64,000 nt of DNA from an uncultured Lachnospiraceae bacterium (GCA_910586355.1 CAJUHJ010000001.1:111906-175905), one strand, 5' to 3'; positions 9,895-18,403 are shown, numbered from the stretch's first letter. The notes: a model not told the origin generated them from the sequence alone. Made by a program: numbers and translations.

Positions 9895-9926
9895 AAAAGC
9901 TCCGAAGCTATACTTCGGAGCTTTTT
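9895..9926 (+). terminator. Terminator of the tRNA unit
   Basis: AAAAGCTCCGAAG and CTTCGGAGCTTTTT form a strong stem around a 5-nt loop CTATA and end in a T run. Confidence 0.9.
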
Positions 9927-9951
9927 GTGATTTAAAGAAAGGAAAAGAGAT

Positions 9952-10998
9952 ATGCAGGAAGATAGATTTTTAGAAGTGTTAAAAGAACATACGCTGCGTT
10001 ATCCGCAAATGAGTCCGCAGGATTATGGGAAACTCATTTATCAAAGTGAATTTGGAGCAAAGCATATGTTGGGAGAGCGAAAGTTTGTGTTATCCCAGAT
10101 AAAAGAAGAATTTGATACATTGCCCAAAAAATCTATGCCGGAGGGAATTGAACGGATTGGAACAGAAATTTGCCGTTATCCGTTGTCTGCACTTACGACA
10201 GAAGGGGCGATTGAACTTTGTACAGATTTGTTTTTTCTGGCTGCGAATACATGTCATGGATCAAGGGAGAGTTTACTTAAAAAAATCTCATATACACAGC
10301 AGCTTCAAAGAATGGGTATGAGAGAGTGGATGTCAAATTGGGTACGGGGCGGCTGCCCTTCAATACGCCATAGCAAGACCTTCCGTGAAACGTATCATCC
10401 GCATTACCGGCTGCTTCGGACAGAATATGCAGTTTATTTTCCGGCGCTGCTTGAAATCACAAGGCTTATAAAAGGGGATAAACCAGTTTTAATAGGGATT
10501 GACGGAAGATGCGGAAGCGGTAAATCGGAGTTTGCCAAATTGATTGAAAAGTTGTTTTCCTGCAATGTTGTGCATATGGATGATTTTTATCTGCCGTCAG
10601 AAAAGAGAAGGGCAGATTGGTTTGAAATTTCTGGAGGAAATATTGATTTTGAGCGTTTTCGTAAAGAAGTGCTTCTTCCAGTACAGGCGGGTGATATGAT
10701 ATATTACCGTCCGTATGACTGCAAGAAAGGTTTGGCCGAAAAAGAACTGCCGCTGCCACCGCGTCGTTTAACCGTGGTGGAGGGCAGTTATTCACATCAT
10801 CCCGATTTAAGGGCAGAGTATGATTTTAAAATTTTTCTGCATTGTATGAAACAAACGCAGAACAGCCGTCTTTTGAAACGGGAAGGAGACGATTACCCAG
10901 TATTTTTGGAACGCTGGATTCCGATGGAAGAACGTTATTTTGCCCAATACCTTATTGCAGAAAACAGTGATTTGATAGTGGAAACCGATTTGATTTAA
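9952..10998 (+). CDS. Uridine kinase-like P-loop protein with a long N-terminal domain
   Basis: A 348-residue cytoplasmic protein. The C-terminal half has a Walker A motif GRCGSGKSE (about 185-193) after a beta strand PVLIGID, followed by VVHMDDFYLPSEKR and VVEGSYSHHPDL, the pattern of the uridine kinase / phosphoribulokinase fold. The N-terminal 170 residues form a separate alpha-rich domain of unknown function, and the family is often labelled only as nucleoside kinase-like. The substrate is not evident. AAAGGAAAAGAG precedes the ATG. Its stop codon overlaps the stop of the convergent PBP gene by four bases. Confidence 0.65.
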   Translation: MQEDRFLEVLKEHTLRYPQMSPQDYGKLIYQSEFGAKHMLGERKFVLSQIKEEFDTLPKKSMPEGIERIGTEICRYPLSALTTEGAIELCTDLFFLAANTCHGSRESLLKKISYTQQLQRMGMREWMSNWVRGGCPSIRHSKTFRETYHPHYRLLRTEYAVYFPALLEITRLIKGDKPVLIGIDGRCGSGKSEFAKLIEKLFSCNVVHMDDFYLPSEKRRADWFEISGGNIDFERFRKEVLLPVQAGDMIYYRPYDCKKGLAEKELPLPPRRLTVVEGSYSHHPDLRAEYDFKIFLHCMKQTQNSRLLKREGDDYPVFLERWIPMEERYFAQYLIAENSDLIVETDLI

Positions 10999-13610
10999 TC
11001 GTCTTCATTTTTCTTTTTTATGGGTTTGTCTTCTTTTGGTTTTTTATTCTCGTCATCCATGGTTTCTAAAGCGTTTTCTTCCACTGGAGGCGGCGGAGTT
11101 GCTGGAATCATTGGGGCGACATGAATCGGGCAGGTGTTTGTAGGCGAACCGTCGTTTAGGAGATATGGACCGTCGGCAGACCCGGGTGAACCGCCTGTGA
11201 TGTAGACGCCGCCAACGCGTCCTGGACAAAATTCAGTTGCAAGCATTCCGGATTCGGAGCAGACGGTGACGTTTACGTGATGGTCGCAGTGTTCTGTTGG
11301 GACGCTTCCCTCTGCAAAATATTCTGTGGACGCCATACTGCCTCTTGGGTCGGCGTCACAGAGACCGCTTACGACCAGTTTACCGGATTTTTTGCAGACA
11401 GTCGCAGTTGTAATGTCTTCCGGCATGGTAAAGTCCATATACTCTAAATTTTCGTGAATCCGGCTCATTACAGCCCTCCAGATTTTTTTGGGATAAGAGG
11501 TTGTTCCGCCTGCCTGCGGCGTGTTATCATCATATCCTCCCCAGACAACGCAGGTATAATATGGAGTGAATCCGGCGAACAGCGCGTCTCTGTTTTTTGT
11601 GGTTGTACCCGTTTTTCCTGCAATTGCCATATTTCCAAAGTTTACAGCAGTTCCAGTCCCTTTTGTTACAACGTCTTCCATGGCGTTTGTCAAAAGCCAT
11701 GCGGTAGAACTTTTTAAGACGCCGTGTGTCTGAGGGGTATTGTCAATTAAAACATTGCCGTCGTGGTCAAGTATTTTTGTATAAAATCTTGGTTTGATGT
11801 ATGTGCCGTTGTTTGCGATAGTAGCATATGCCGCAGTCAGTTCTAAATTCGTAACGCCTTTTGTAATACCGCCTAAGGCTAAAGACTGGATATTATCTTC
11901 ATCTACCAGAGTTGAAAACCCAAATTCTTTTAAATAGCTGAAACCAAGGTCTGTACCGATTTCTGTTAATGTTTTTACGGTAACAATATTAATTGACTGC
12001 GTAATGGCTTCGCGGAGCGTGGTAAAACCGCGGAAGGAATTGTCATAGTTCCTTAAAGACGTACCGTTTTCGTAGGAATATGGGGCGTCGTCTTGTACAG
12101 AAGCCAAAGTCAGGCCTCCGCTGTCAAGAGCCGGCGCATAAGCTGCAAGGACTTTAAAGGTAGAGCCGGGCTGTCTCGCCGTATCCGTAGCGCGGTTTAG
12201 GGTTTTGCTGGCAGTTTTGCTGCCTCTTCCGCCGACAATGGCGACAACTTCTCCAGTTGCCTGATTCATAACAGTCAAAGCGGCTTCCGGCTGGAGAGTA
12301 AATGTTACGGTTTCCCCATTTGCTACGATTTTATCGCCTTCCTGCATAATTTCTGCTTTATATTGGTCAATGGCGGCCTGCGCCTCTTCTTGTGAAGCGA
12401 AATTAATGTTATAATCTTTGTTTGAAGCCTGATAATAAGAAAGCATGGTCTGTTCACTGTAATTTGCATAGCTGCCGTCTGCTTTTTCGATGGTCAGACG
12501 GTAGGAGAAAGAATACTTTGGTTCTAAAGGATAGTTTTCTAAATTGTTGACTTCTTCATCGCAAATCGCCTGCAAAGCAGGGTTTTGTGTGGAATAAATT
12601 GTCAGCCCGCCATTGTAAAGCGTTTTATATGCCTGTGTTTCGGTATATCCTTTTAGGTCAATCAAATCCTGAATGACTTGGTTGGTCAGCTCGTCTACGA
12701 AATAGGAAGTGACAGATTTTTCTTCCACTGCAGTATTAACAATCTGAATACGGTCGTAAACGGTATCTGCAATGGCTTCATCGTATTCCTGCTGTGTAAT
12801 GTATTCGTGTTTGAGCATATTTTCAAGAACTTTGTCACGGCGTTCTATATTTTTTTCTGGATGGCTGATTGGGTTAAGCCTGGACGGATTCTGGGTGATG
12901 GCGGCAATGACGGCACATTCCGACAAAGTAAGTTCTGATACGTTTTTGTTGAAATAACGTCTGGAAGCGGCCTGGACGCCTAATGTATTTTGTCCCAGAT
13001 TGATTGTGTTTAAGTAATTTTCCAAAATCCAGTCTTTTGACACTTTTTTTTCAAGTTGTAAGGCAAGATATTGTTCTTGGATTTTTCGTTTGAATTTGTC
13101 TGCCATAGAGGTTTCGCTTGTCCAGCTTGTAAAAACATTGTTTTTTAACAGCTGCTGCGTAATCGTACTGGCTCCTTCTGAAAAATGCCCGGTTGTAATT
13201 CCTCTGATGCCGGCGCGCAGGATACCTTTTAAATCAATACCGTTGTGTTCATAAAAACGTTCGTCTTCGATTGCTACAAACGCATGTTGTAGTTTGAGAG
13301 GGATTTCTTCAATGGTAGCATATACGCGGTTGGAACCCGTAGCTACGAGTTTTGCAGTCTGGTTGCCCTCTGTATCGAGTACGGTAGAAAGAAAGCCGGT
13401 TGGCGTCGCATCATCAAGATTGATTTCTGGTGCGGCGTCAATGATGCCTTTGGCAATGCCAATGGCTGTACAGCCTCCGATAATAAAGATTGCAAAAAAA
13501 CATACGAGCAGAGTTTTCAAAAAAATTATGTTGAATTTTTTGAGAATCATAGTACTTTTGGATGTAAGCTCTTTTTCACGCTTTTTTGTACTATTTTTTC
13601 CATAGTTCAT
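10995..13610 (-). CDS. ponA: Class A penicillin-binding protein (glycosyltransferase-transpeptidase)
   Basis: Polymerises and crosslinks peptidoglycan at the outer face of the membrane. The 871-residue protein has an N-terminal transmembrane anchor (about 30-54), a GT51 domain with the catalytic motif IEDERFYEH (114-122) and a transpeptidase domain. The transpeptidase motifs are SxxK at S483 (GSTFK), SIN in ITQSINIVTV, and KTG at K666 (GKTGTT). The C terminus ends in a proline- then lysine/aspartate-rich tail that is probably disordered. AAGGAGG stands before the ATG, and an extended -10 box (TGCTATAAT on the minus strand, about 13636-13644) gives it a promoter. It overlaps the convergent kinase-like gene by four bases. 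Confidence 0.93.
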   Translation of the reverse strand: MNYGKNSTKKREKELTSKSTMILKKFNIIFLKTLLVCFFAIFIIGGCTAIGIAKGIIDAAPEINLDDATPTGFLSTVLDTEGNQTAKLVATGSNRVYATIEEIPLKLQHAFVAIEDERFYEHNGIDLKGILRAGIRGITTGHFSEGASTITQQLLKNNVFTSWTSETSMADKFKRKIQEQYLALQLEKKVSKDWILENYLNTINLGQNTLGVQAASRRYFNKNVSELTLSECAVIAAITQNPSRLNPISHPEKNIERRDKVLENMLKHEYITQQEYDEAIADTVYDRIQIVNTAVEEKSVTSYFVDELTNQVIQDLIDLKGYTETQAYKTLYNGGLTIYSTQNPALQAICDEEVNNLENYPLEPKYSFSYRLTIEKADGSYANYSEQTMLSYYQASNKDYNINFASQEEAQAAIDQYKAEIMQEGDKIVANGETVTFTLQPEAALTVMNQATGEVVAIVGGRGSKTASKTLNRATDTARQPGSTFKVLAAYAPALDSGGLTLASVQDDAPYSYENGTSLRNYDNSFRGFTTLREAITQSINIVTVKTLTEIGTDLGFSYLKEFGFSTLVDEDNIQSLALGGITKGVTNLELTAAYATIANNGTYIKPRFYTKILDHDGNVLIDNTPQTHGVLKSSTAWLLTNAMEDVVTKGTGTAVNFGNMAIAGKTGTTTKNRDALFAGFTPYYTCVVWGGYDDNTPQAGGTTSYPKKIWRAVMSRIHENLEYMDFTMPEDITTATVCKKSGKLVVSGLCDADPRGSMASTEYFAEGSVPTEHCDHHVNVTVCSESGMLATEFCPGRVGGVYITGGSPGSADGPYLLNDGSPTNTCPIHVAPMIPATPPPPVEENALETMDDENKKPKEDKPIKKKNEDD

Positions 13611-13678
13611 AATAAGCCTCCTTTTTCACAAACCTATTATAGCAAAAACATTCTCATAATAAAAGTACCCTTTTTTTG

Positions 13679-13707
13679 TTGATTCAGACATTATGAAATG
13701 TTAAAAT
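13679..13707 (+). promoter_or_regulatory. Promoter of yigZ
   Basis: TTGATT (13679-13684), 17 bp and TAAAAT (13702-13707) stand 26 bp before the yigZ ATG, divergent from the PBP promoter. Confidence 0.6.
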
Positions 13708-13732
13708 AGAAAACAAAGGCAGGGGAAATGAT

Positions 13733-14383
13733 ATGAAAACAGTGTATCAAGGCGGCAAAGGCGAGATTGTAGAGAAGAAATCAAGGTTTATTGCAACGGT
13801 ACGTCCGGTTTCCTCAGAAGAGGAAGCAGAGCGTTTTATCGCAGAAATCAAGAAAAAGTATTGGGATGCAAGACATAATTGTTCTGCGTTTGTCATCGGG
13901 GACAATCAGGAAGTGACGAGATGTTCGGATGACGGAGAGCCAGGCCAGACGGCCGGCCGGCCTATGCTTGACGTGCTGCTGCGGGAAGGCATCCACAACA
14001 CAGCGGTTGTTGTGACAAGGTATTTCGGAGGGACGCTTCTTGGAACGGGAGGTTTAGTGCGCGCTTATCAAAAAGCAGTTCAGGAAGGGCTTGCCAATAG
14101 TATTATTATCGAGAAACAGCAGGGAATCACGCTTGCGATTCAGACAGATTACAATGGGCTTGGTAAGATACAGTATATTTTAGCGCAGAAAAATATGGCT
14201 GTGACCGGGACGGATTATACGGACTTGGTAGAGATTCATGTGGTCGTGCCGAAAGGGGAAGAGCAGTCTTTAACAGAAGAAATTACAGAAGGGACAAGCG
14301 CCGGGGCTAAGTTTTCTTGGGGAAATGAAGTGGAATTTGCTTTCATAGAAAAAAATATAAAGATTTTTGAAAAAAATAGTTGA
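13733..14383 (+). CDS. yigZ: YigZ/IMPACT family protein
   Basis: A 216-residue cytoplasmic protein. The N-terminal IMPACT domain (UPF0029) is marked by KKSRFIATVRPVSSEEEAE, DARHNCSAFVIG, CSDDGEPGQTAGRPMLDVL and TRYFGGTLLGTGGLVRAY. The C-terminal part (about 140-205) is the DUF1949 domain of an EF-G-like ferredoxin fold. Members are linked to translation or RNA regulation in bacteria, but the biochemical role is unsettled. GGCAGGGGAAATGAT precedes the ATG. The TGA stop lies inside the -35 box of the next promoter. Confidence 0.9.
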   Translation: MKTVYQGGKGEIVEKKSRFIATVRPVSSEEEAERFIAEIKKKYWDARHNCSAFVIGDNQEVTRCSDDGEPGQTAGRPMLDVLLREGIHNTAVVVTRYFGGTLLGTGGLVRAYQKAVQEGLANSIIIEKQQGITLAIQTDYNGLGKIQYILAQKNMAVTGTDYTDLVEIHVVVPKGEEQSLTEEITEGTSAGAKFSWGNEVEFAFIEKNIKIFEKNS

Positions 14384-14407
14384 CTTTTTTGTATTATTCT
14401 GTATAAT
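14380..14407 (+). promoter_or_regulatory. Promoter of tRNA-Gln
   Basis: TTGACT (14380-14385), 16 bp and TATAAT (14402-14407) stand 31 bp before the tRNA. Confidence 0.75.
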
Positions 14408-14438
14408 AACTATTGTTGGTTCAAACGATACACGATAA

Positions 14439-14510
14439 TGGCCCATCGCCAAATGGTAAGGCAACGGACTCTGACTCCGTCATTTCAAGGTTCGAATCCT
14501 TGTGGGCCAG
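14439..14510 (+). tRNA. tRNA-Gln (anticodon CTG)
   Basis: A 72-nt cloverleaf with acceptor arms TGGCCCA/TGGGCCA, anticodon stem ACGGA/TCCGT with loop CTCTGAC, T loop TTCGAAT and discriminator G. CCA is not encoded. A terminator-like hairpin follows at once. Confidence 0.95.
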
Positions 14511-14517
14511 TTCTTAG

Positions 14518-14545
14518 AAAAGCATCACATAGCGTGGTGCTTTTT
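14518..14545 (+). terminator. Terminator after tRNA-Gln
   Basis: AGCATCAC and GTGGTGCT pair around ATAGC and are followed by TTTTT. Some read-through into the thioesterase operon is possible because no clear promoter is seen between them. Confidence 0.8.
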
Positions 14546-14596
14546 ATTTATGTACATGGACGTCCAAAAGAAATAATATTATTAGGAGGATATACA

Positions 14597-15310
14597 ATGT
14601 TTTGTTTTGAAACAATCGTAAGGTATAGTGAGATTGATGTAAATAATCGCATGACATTATCTGCGGTTTTGGATTTACTGCAGGACTGCTGTACGTTCCA
14701 GTCTGAGGAAACCGGTATCGGACTGGAGTTTTTGCAAAAGGAGCACAGGGCCTGGGTGCTTTCTTCCTGGCAGGTTATATTAAACCGTTATCCGAAAATG
14801 GGCGATAAAATCTATGTGTATACCTGGCCGTATGCTTTTAAGAATTTTCTGGGATACCGCAATTTTAAAATCGAGGATGCAGACGGAGAAATCATTTCTT
14901 ATGCAAACTCTGTCTGGGTTTATTTAGATACGGACAGCGGCCATCCGGTGCGGGTGCCCAAAGCGGTATCGGAGTGTTATACGTTTGAACCGCCTTATGA
15001 GATGGAGCCTGTCAGCCGGAAAATTGAACTTTTTGAGGATATGGAGCAAAAAGAGCCGATACGTGTCGGACGTTTTCATATTGACACCAATCAGCATGTC
15101 AATAACGGTAAATATGTTATGATGGCGGAAGAATATCTGCCGGACTCGTTTCATGTGCATAAACTTCGTGCGGAATATAAGAAGGCGGCAGTTTTATCGG
15201 ATATGATTTATCCAAAAGTAAAAGAAATGGAGCATAAAGTAACGGCAGCTTTAGAAGATGAAGCAGGAAACCCGTATGCAGTAATAGAATTTATGGAGGA
15301 ACAGGTATGA
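14597..15310 (+). CDS. Acyl-ACP thioesterase
   Basis: A 237-residue protein of the bacterial acyl-ACP thioesterase family (double hotdog fold, related to plant FatA/FatB), which releases fatty acids from acyl carrier protein. N-terminal hotdog: RYSEIDVNNRMTLSAVLDLL and WVLSSWQVILNRYP. C-terminal hotdog: FHIDTNQHVNNGKYV, where the N-H pair matches the active-site segment, and LRAEYKKAA. The ATG at 14597 has an excellent site, TTAGGAGGATATACA. It is the first gene of a tight operon, overlapping cvfB by four bases (ATGA). An in-frame extension upstream runs through the tRNA and terminator and is not real. Confidence 0.9.
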   Translation: MFCFETIVRYSEIDVNNRMTLSAVLDLLQDCCTFQSEETGIGLEFLQKEHRAWVLSSWQVILNRYPKMGDKIYVYTWPYAFKNFLGYRNFKIEDADGEIISYANSVWVYLDTDSGHPVRVPKAVSECYTFEPPYEMEPVSRKIELFEDMEQKEPIRVGRFHIDTNQHVNNGKYVMMAEEYLPDSFHVHKLRAEYKKAAVLSDMIYPKVKEMEHKVTAALEDEAGNPYAVIEFMEEQV

Positions 15311-16140
15311 AATTAGGAGAAAAGCAAACACTGGTTATGGTAAAACAGGTAGAATTCGGTATCTATCTTGCCGAACATATGGAAGATGATACAAGGGTGC
15401 TGCTTCCGGCAAAACAAGTGCCGGAAAATATTTCGTTAGGGGATGAAATCGAAGTTTTTCTGTATAAAGACTCAAAAGACAGATTAATTGCAACGACGAA
15501 TGAACCTTTGATTTTGCTGGGGCAGACAGCAGTTTTAAAAGTACTTGAAGTAGGAGAAATCGGCGCGTTTTTGGATTGGGGACTGGAAAAGGATTTGTTT
15601 CTTCCTTATAAAGAAATGACAAGGAAGGCCGAGGAAGGGGACGAATTTCTGGTAACGTTGTATATTGATAAAAGTCAGAGACTGTGCGCCAGCATGAGAA
15701 ATTTATACGCGCTTTTATCACAGGATTCTCCGTATCAGAAAGGGGATACGGTTACAGGAAGAATTTACGAATTCAGTGGAAATTTTGGTACATTTGCAGC
15801 CGTAGACGATAAATATTCGGCGATGATACCTTCGTTTGAGGACGTGAGCCATTTAAAAGTCGGCGATGTGGTTACAGCAAAAGTTTCAAATGTCAAACCG
15901 GATGGAAAGTTGGACTTAACACTTCGCGAAAAGGCGCATATACAAATGGATAGCGATGCAGAATCTGTTATGAAAGTGATAGAAGAGTATGGCGGAGTTC
16001 TGCCGTTTAATGATAAGGCTTCTCCGGAGGTGATTAAACAAGAAATGCACATGAGCAAAAATGCGTTTAAACGTGCGGTTGGACGGCTTTATAAAGAACG
16101 GAAGATAGAAATTACAGACACAAATATTCGGAAAGTATGA
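15307..16140 (+). CDS. cvfB: CvfB-type S1 RNA-binding protein
   Basis: A 277-residue protein of the CvfB/YitL family with tandem S1-like OB folds and a C-terminal winged helix. The pattern VEFGIYLAEHMED, VGEIGAFLDWGLEKDLFLP, KGDTVTGRIYEFSGNFGTF and KVGDVVTAKVSNVKPDGKLDLTLRE shows successive S1-like modules. The end (GGVLPFNDKASPEVIKQE...) is the winged helix. In staphylococci and pneumococci the family affects virulence-gene expression through RNA binding; the role here is by inference. It overlaps the thioesterase and is 10 bp from trxB. Confidence 0.9.
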   Translation: MKLGEKQTLVMVKQVEFGIYLAEHMEDDTRVLLPAKQVPENISLGDEIEVFLYKDSKDRLIATTNEPLILLGQTAVLKVLEVGEIGAFLDWGLEKDLFLPYKEMTRKAEEGDEFLVTLYIDKSQRLCASMRNLYALLSQDSPYQKGDTVTGRIYEFSGNFGTFAAVDDKYSAMIPSFEDVSHLKVGDVVTAKVSNVKPDGKLDLTLREKAHIQMDSDAESVMKVIEEYGGVLPFNDKASPEVIKQEMHMSKNAFKRAVGRLYKERKIEITDTNIRKV

Positions 16141-16150
16141 GGGATAACAA

Positions 16151-17047
16151 ATGTATGATGTCATAATAATAGGCGGCGGCCCTGCAGGAATGGCGGCGGC
16201 AATTTATGCTGCAAGGGCATGTTTAAAGACATTACTAATAGAGAAACAGCCAATTGGCGGAGGGCAGGTATTAAATACCGCAGAAGTGGATAACTATCCT
16301 GGAATTCCAATGGTAAGTGGATTTGAACTAGGACAGAAGTTTTCGGAGCATGTCAGGCAGCTTGGGATTGTCCAGGTGACGGCGGATGTAACCTCCATAG
16401 ACTGTATGGGGCCGGTGAAAAAAGTGGCGACACAACAGGAAGTATATGAAGCGGCTCATTTGATTTATGCTGCCGGAGCTTCCTATAAAAAACTGGGTGT
16501 GGCCGGAGAAGAAGAATTCCGCGGCAGAGGAGTTTCTTATTGCGCTACATGCGACGGGGCATTTTTCAAAGGAAAGACGACGGCGGTAGTCGGTGGCGGA
16601 GATACTGCGTTGGAAGACGCTTTATTTTTGGCGAACGTCTGTAAGAAAGTATATTTGGTTCACAGAAGAGATTCATTCCGAGGAGCAAAAACACTTCAAA
16701 ACCGGGTATTGGCGGCAGAAAATATTGAGCTGGCTTTGGAATCTGAGGTGGAGGAAATCAAAGGAAGCGATACAGTGGAGGAAATTGTTTTGTTTCATAA
16801 GCCCAAAAACGAGAAAAGCAGACTTGCCGTAGACGGTGTATTTCTTGCAGTAGGAATGATACCGCAGACAAAACTGTTGGAAGGTCAGGTTGATTTGGAT
16901 GAAAACGGTTATATTCTGGCAGGAGAGAACTGTCTGACAAATATAACCGGCGTATATGCGGCCGGAGACGTCAGGGTTAAACCGCTTCGGCAGATTCTTA
17001 CTGCGGCGTCAGATGGGGCAAACGCAGTTGCTGATATTGTAAAATAA
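16151..17047 (+). CDS. trxB: Thioredoxin reductase-like FAD/NAD(P) oxidoreductase
   Basis: Transfers electrons from NADPH through FAD and a redox disulfide to thioredoxin in the cytoplasm. The 298-residue protein has an FAD-binding GGGPAGMAAAIYAAR near residue 8, the redox motif C131-A-T-C134-D, the NAD(P) motif VVGGGDTALEDALFL near residue 150 followed by HRRDSFRGAK, and a C-terminal FAD motif GVYAAGDVR. The HRR sequence after the second Rossmann motif fits NADPH preference. Last gene of the thioesterase-cvfB-trxB operon; ATGAGGGATAAC gives the ribosome site. No thioredoxin gene is adjacent, so a different disulfide partner cannot be excluded. Confidence 0.88.
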   Translation: MYDVIIIGGGPAGMAAAIYAARACLKTLLIEKQPIGGGQVLNTAEVDNYPGIPMVSGFELGQKFSEHVRQLGIVQVTADVTSIDCMGPVKKVATQQEVYEAAHLIYAAGASYKKLGVAGEEEFRGRGVSYCATCDGAFFKGKTTAVVGGGDTALEDALFLANVCKKVYLVHRRDSFRGAKTLQNRVLAAENIELALESEVEEIKGSDTVEEIVLFHKPKNEKSRLAVDGVFLAVGMIPQTKLLEGQVDLDENGYILAGENCLTNITGVYAAGDVRVKPLRQILTAASDGANAVADIVK

Positions 17048-17076
17048 AAAAGGTAAAAAGAGGATGAAATAAGAAT

Positions 17077-17598
17077 CTATTTTTGGGTTTTGGACGTTTT
17101 AGAAATAATAGTATTTTGTTGGAACTGCTGTTCAAGCGCACGATAGATTTTGAATACATCAGGGAAAATAACCTTTGCACCACGTTTTGCCATAGCCAGA
17201 ACATGACGTGCATTCTTCTCTATATCAGCGGCTATTCTGTCATCAATTCTAATGGGGCAGTTATTTTTATCAATGTATGCAGTCAAATATTTTCTCGTTG
17301 CAGGGCACATATTTTGGATTAGAAATGCTGTATTCCTTCCAAGAACTGTACCGAAACGAATTGTATGGCAATGTCCATATTTATTGATTTTATCCTTTTC
17401 TATTCGCTTGAATTTCTCGAATCTTGACGAAATTGGTACAATCCAATAAATATCAGCTATTTTAGTATCTTTAAATGCAAAAAAGCAAGGACGGCTATGC
17501 GGTGTTCCATTAATATTATCTTTATTTTGCATAAGATTGTCATCTGGAAAATCCTGGTAATACTGATCCGAAAGAAAATACAACTGAGCCTGTGACAT
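17077..17598 (-). CDS. cptN: Type III toxin-antitoxin endoribonuclease toxin, CptN/ToxN-like
   Basis: A 173-residue protein whose sequence fits the CptN branch of ToxN/AbiQ-type RNases. Characteristic parts are YFLSDQYYQDFPDD at the N terminus, RPCFFAFKD, IYWIVPISSR, KYGHCHTIRFGTVLGR, AFLIQNMCPAT and KRGAKVIFPDVFKIYRAL at the end. Family toxins cut RNA and are held inactive by a repetitive RNA encoded just upstream; many give abortive phage infection. That layout is present here: promoter, two 48-nt repeats, hairpin, AGGAG site and this gene, all on the minus strand. Recognition of the family is from memory of its motifs. The 3' end converges on trxB with a 29-bp gap and no clear terminator. 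Confidence 0.82.
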   Translation of the reverse strand: MSQAQLYFLSDQYYQDFPDDNLMQNKDNINGTPHSRPCFFAFKDTKIADIYWIVPISSRFEKFKRIEKDKINKYGHCHTIRFGTVLGRNTAFLIQNMCPATRKYLTAYIDKNNCPIRIDDRIAADIEKNARHVLAMAKRGAKVIFPDVFKIYRALEQQFQQNTIISKTSKTQK

Positions 17599-17631
17599 GA
17601 AAAATCTCCTAATATATGGTATAAAAGTAAC

Positions 17632-17651
17632 GCCCTGCCTTCTGGCAGGGC
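17632..17651 (-). terminator. Leaky hairpin between antitoxin RNA and toxin gene
   Basis: GCCCTGCC and GGCAGGGC form an 8-bp stem with a 4-nt loop (17640-17643), followed on the minus strand by GTTACTTTTAT, a broken T tract. This is the position where type III loci carry an attenuating terminator that keeps antitoxin RNA in excess over toxin mRNA. The hairpin may also mark the 3' end of the processed antitoxin transcript. Confidence 0.75.
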
Positions 17652-17663
17652 ATTACAAACGTT

Positions 17664-17759
17664 TTAATCCCGACCATTTATAAGCCGCATATCGGGGAGC
17701 GAACACTATTTGTTATCCTGACCATTTATAAGCCGCATATCAGGGAGCGAACACTATTT
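17664..17759 (-). ncRNA. Type III antitoxin RNA, two 48-nt repeats (CptI-like)
   Basis: Two head-to-tail units lie at 17759-17712 and 17711-17664, reading on the minus strand. They share AATAGTGTTCGCTCC, then a GATATGCGGCTTATAAATGG block. In unit 1 CCTGA can pair with TCAGG; in unit 2 the same positions are CCCGA and TCGGG, so a U-A pair has become C-G on both sides. This compensatory change supports a paired (pseudoknot-like) RNA element in each unit, as known for ToxI-type antitoxins that wrap around their toxins. Only two full repeats are present, fewer than in the original ToxIN. Confidence 0.82.
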
Positions 17760-17789
17760 TGGGAAGAATCATCTTCTCCATATGATAGT

Positions 17790-17818
17790 ATTATACGAAT
17801 AAAACGATTCTATGTCAA
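17790..17818 (-). promoter_or_regulatory. Consensus promoter of the toxin-antitoxin locus
   Basis: On the minus strand a perfect TTGACA (17818-17813), a 17-bp spacer and a perfect TATAAT (17795-17790) lie about 30 bp before the first antitoxin repeat. Such strength fits the need for abundant antitoxin RNA. Confidence 0.9.
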
Positions 17819-17907
17819 TTACGCTTTGAAAAATTCTTATATCTTATTTATGTTATCCCTATCTGCTTTTATTCATAAATTTTCATCCAATTTTTCAGAT
17901 GTAACAT

Positions 17908-18237
17908 CTATTCCATATCGACAAGTTTTTTGATGGCGTCAAGCATGTCGGGATGCTGTCTGATGTGCAGAATGAGTTCTTCTTCGAAATGCGTAATTTG
18001 CAGAGCCGTTTTATTGTTATATCCAAATGTTCCAAGAATATCATTTATGTTGTAAATTTCACAAAGAAACAGTAATGTATCTGCAGTTGGCTGTGACTGC
18101 CCATTTTCCCAGCCATAGATTGTTTTTATCGAAACATTGATGGATTTATCTTGTAATCTGCCAACGACTTCCTTGACAGAAAGTGCATTTTGCTTTCGGG
18201 CTTCTTTGAGTACCTTTGCAATCATTTCGTTCTTCAT
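17908..18237 (-). CDS. Xre-family HTH transcriptional regulator
   Basis: A 109-residue protein with an N-terminal Cro/C1-type helix-turn-helix: IAKVLKEARKQNALSVKEVVGRL, then SIKTIYGWENGQSQPTADTLLFLCEIYNI. The C-terminal 35 residues (FEEELILHIRQHPDMLDAIKKLV) are helical and may dimerise. The ATG at 18237 has GGAGGTAACT before it; an ATG seven codons upstream lacks a site. Its promoter has an extended -10 (TGCTATAAT). It stands between the toxin-antitoxin locus and a divergent HTH gene. Its target is unknown; autoregulation of the shared 18238-18403 region is plausible. Confidence 0.8.
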   Translation of the reverse strand: MKNEMIAKVLKEARKQNALSVKEVVGRLQDKSINVSIKTIYGWENGQSQPTADTLLFLCEIYNINDILGTFGYNNKTALQITHFEEELILHIRQHPDMLDAIKKLVDME

Positions 18238-18280
18238 AGTTACCTCCAGTAAAATCATTTGTGAAATCAGATATATTTAT

Positions 18281-18307
18281 ATTATAGCAGTATCCAAATC
18301 TCGTCAA
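18281..18307 (-). promoter_or_regulatory. Promoter of the Xre regulator
   Basis: On the minus strand TTGACG (18307-18302), 15 bp and an extended -10 TGCTATAAT (TATAAT at 18286-18281). The short spacer is offset by the TG extension. Confidence 0.55.
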
Positions 18308-18336
18308 ATAATTCTTCTGATTTAAGAAAATTACAG

Positions 18337-18365
18337 TTGAAAATCTATTTATAAAAGAATATAAT
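18337..18365 (+). promoter_or_regulatory. Promoter of the small HTH gene at 18404
   Basis: TTGAAA (18337-18342), 17 bp and TATAAT (18360-18365) stand 38 bp before the GTG start. Confidence 0.7.
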
Positions 18366-18403
18366 AGCACTATATCTTAATTTTCTAGAAGGGTGGCGCT
18401 TTT

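Noticed and set aside
14438..14596. In-frame extension of the thioesterase gene
   Set aside because: It reads through tRNA-Gln and its terminator; ATG 14597 has a strong ribosome site.
17664..17759. The two 48-nt repeats as a CRISPR array
   Set aside because: They are directly adjacent without spacers, only two copies exist and no cas gene is near; promoter, hairpin and toxin order fit a type III antitoxin.
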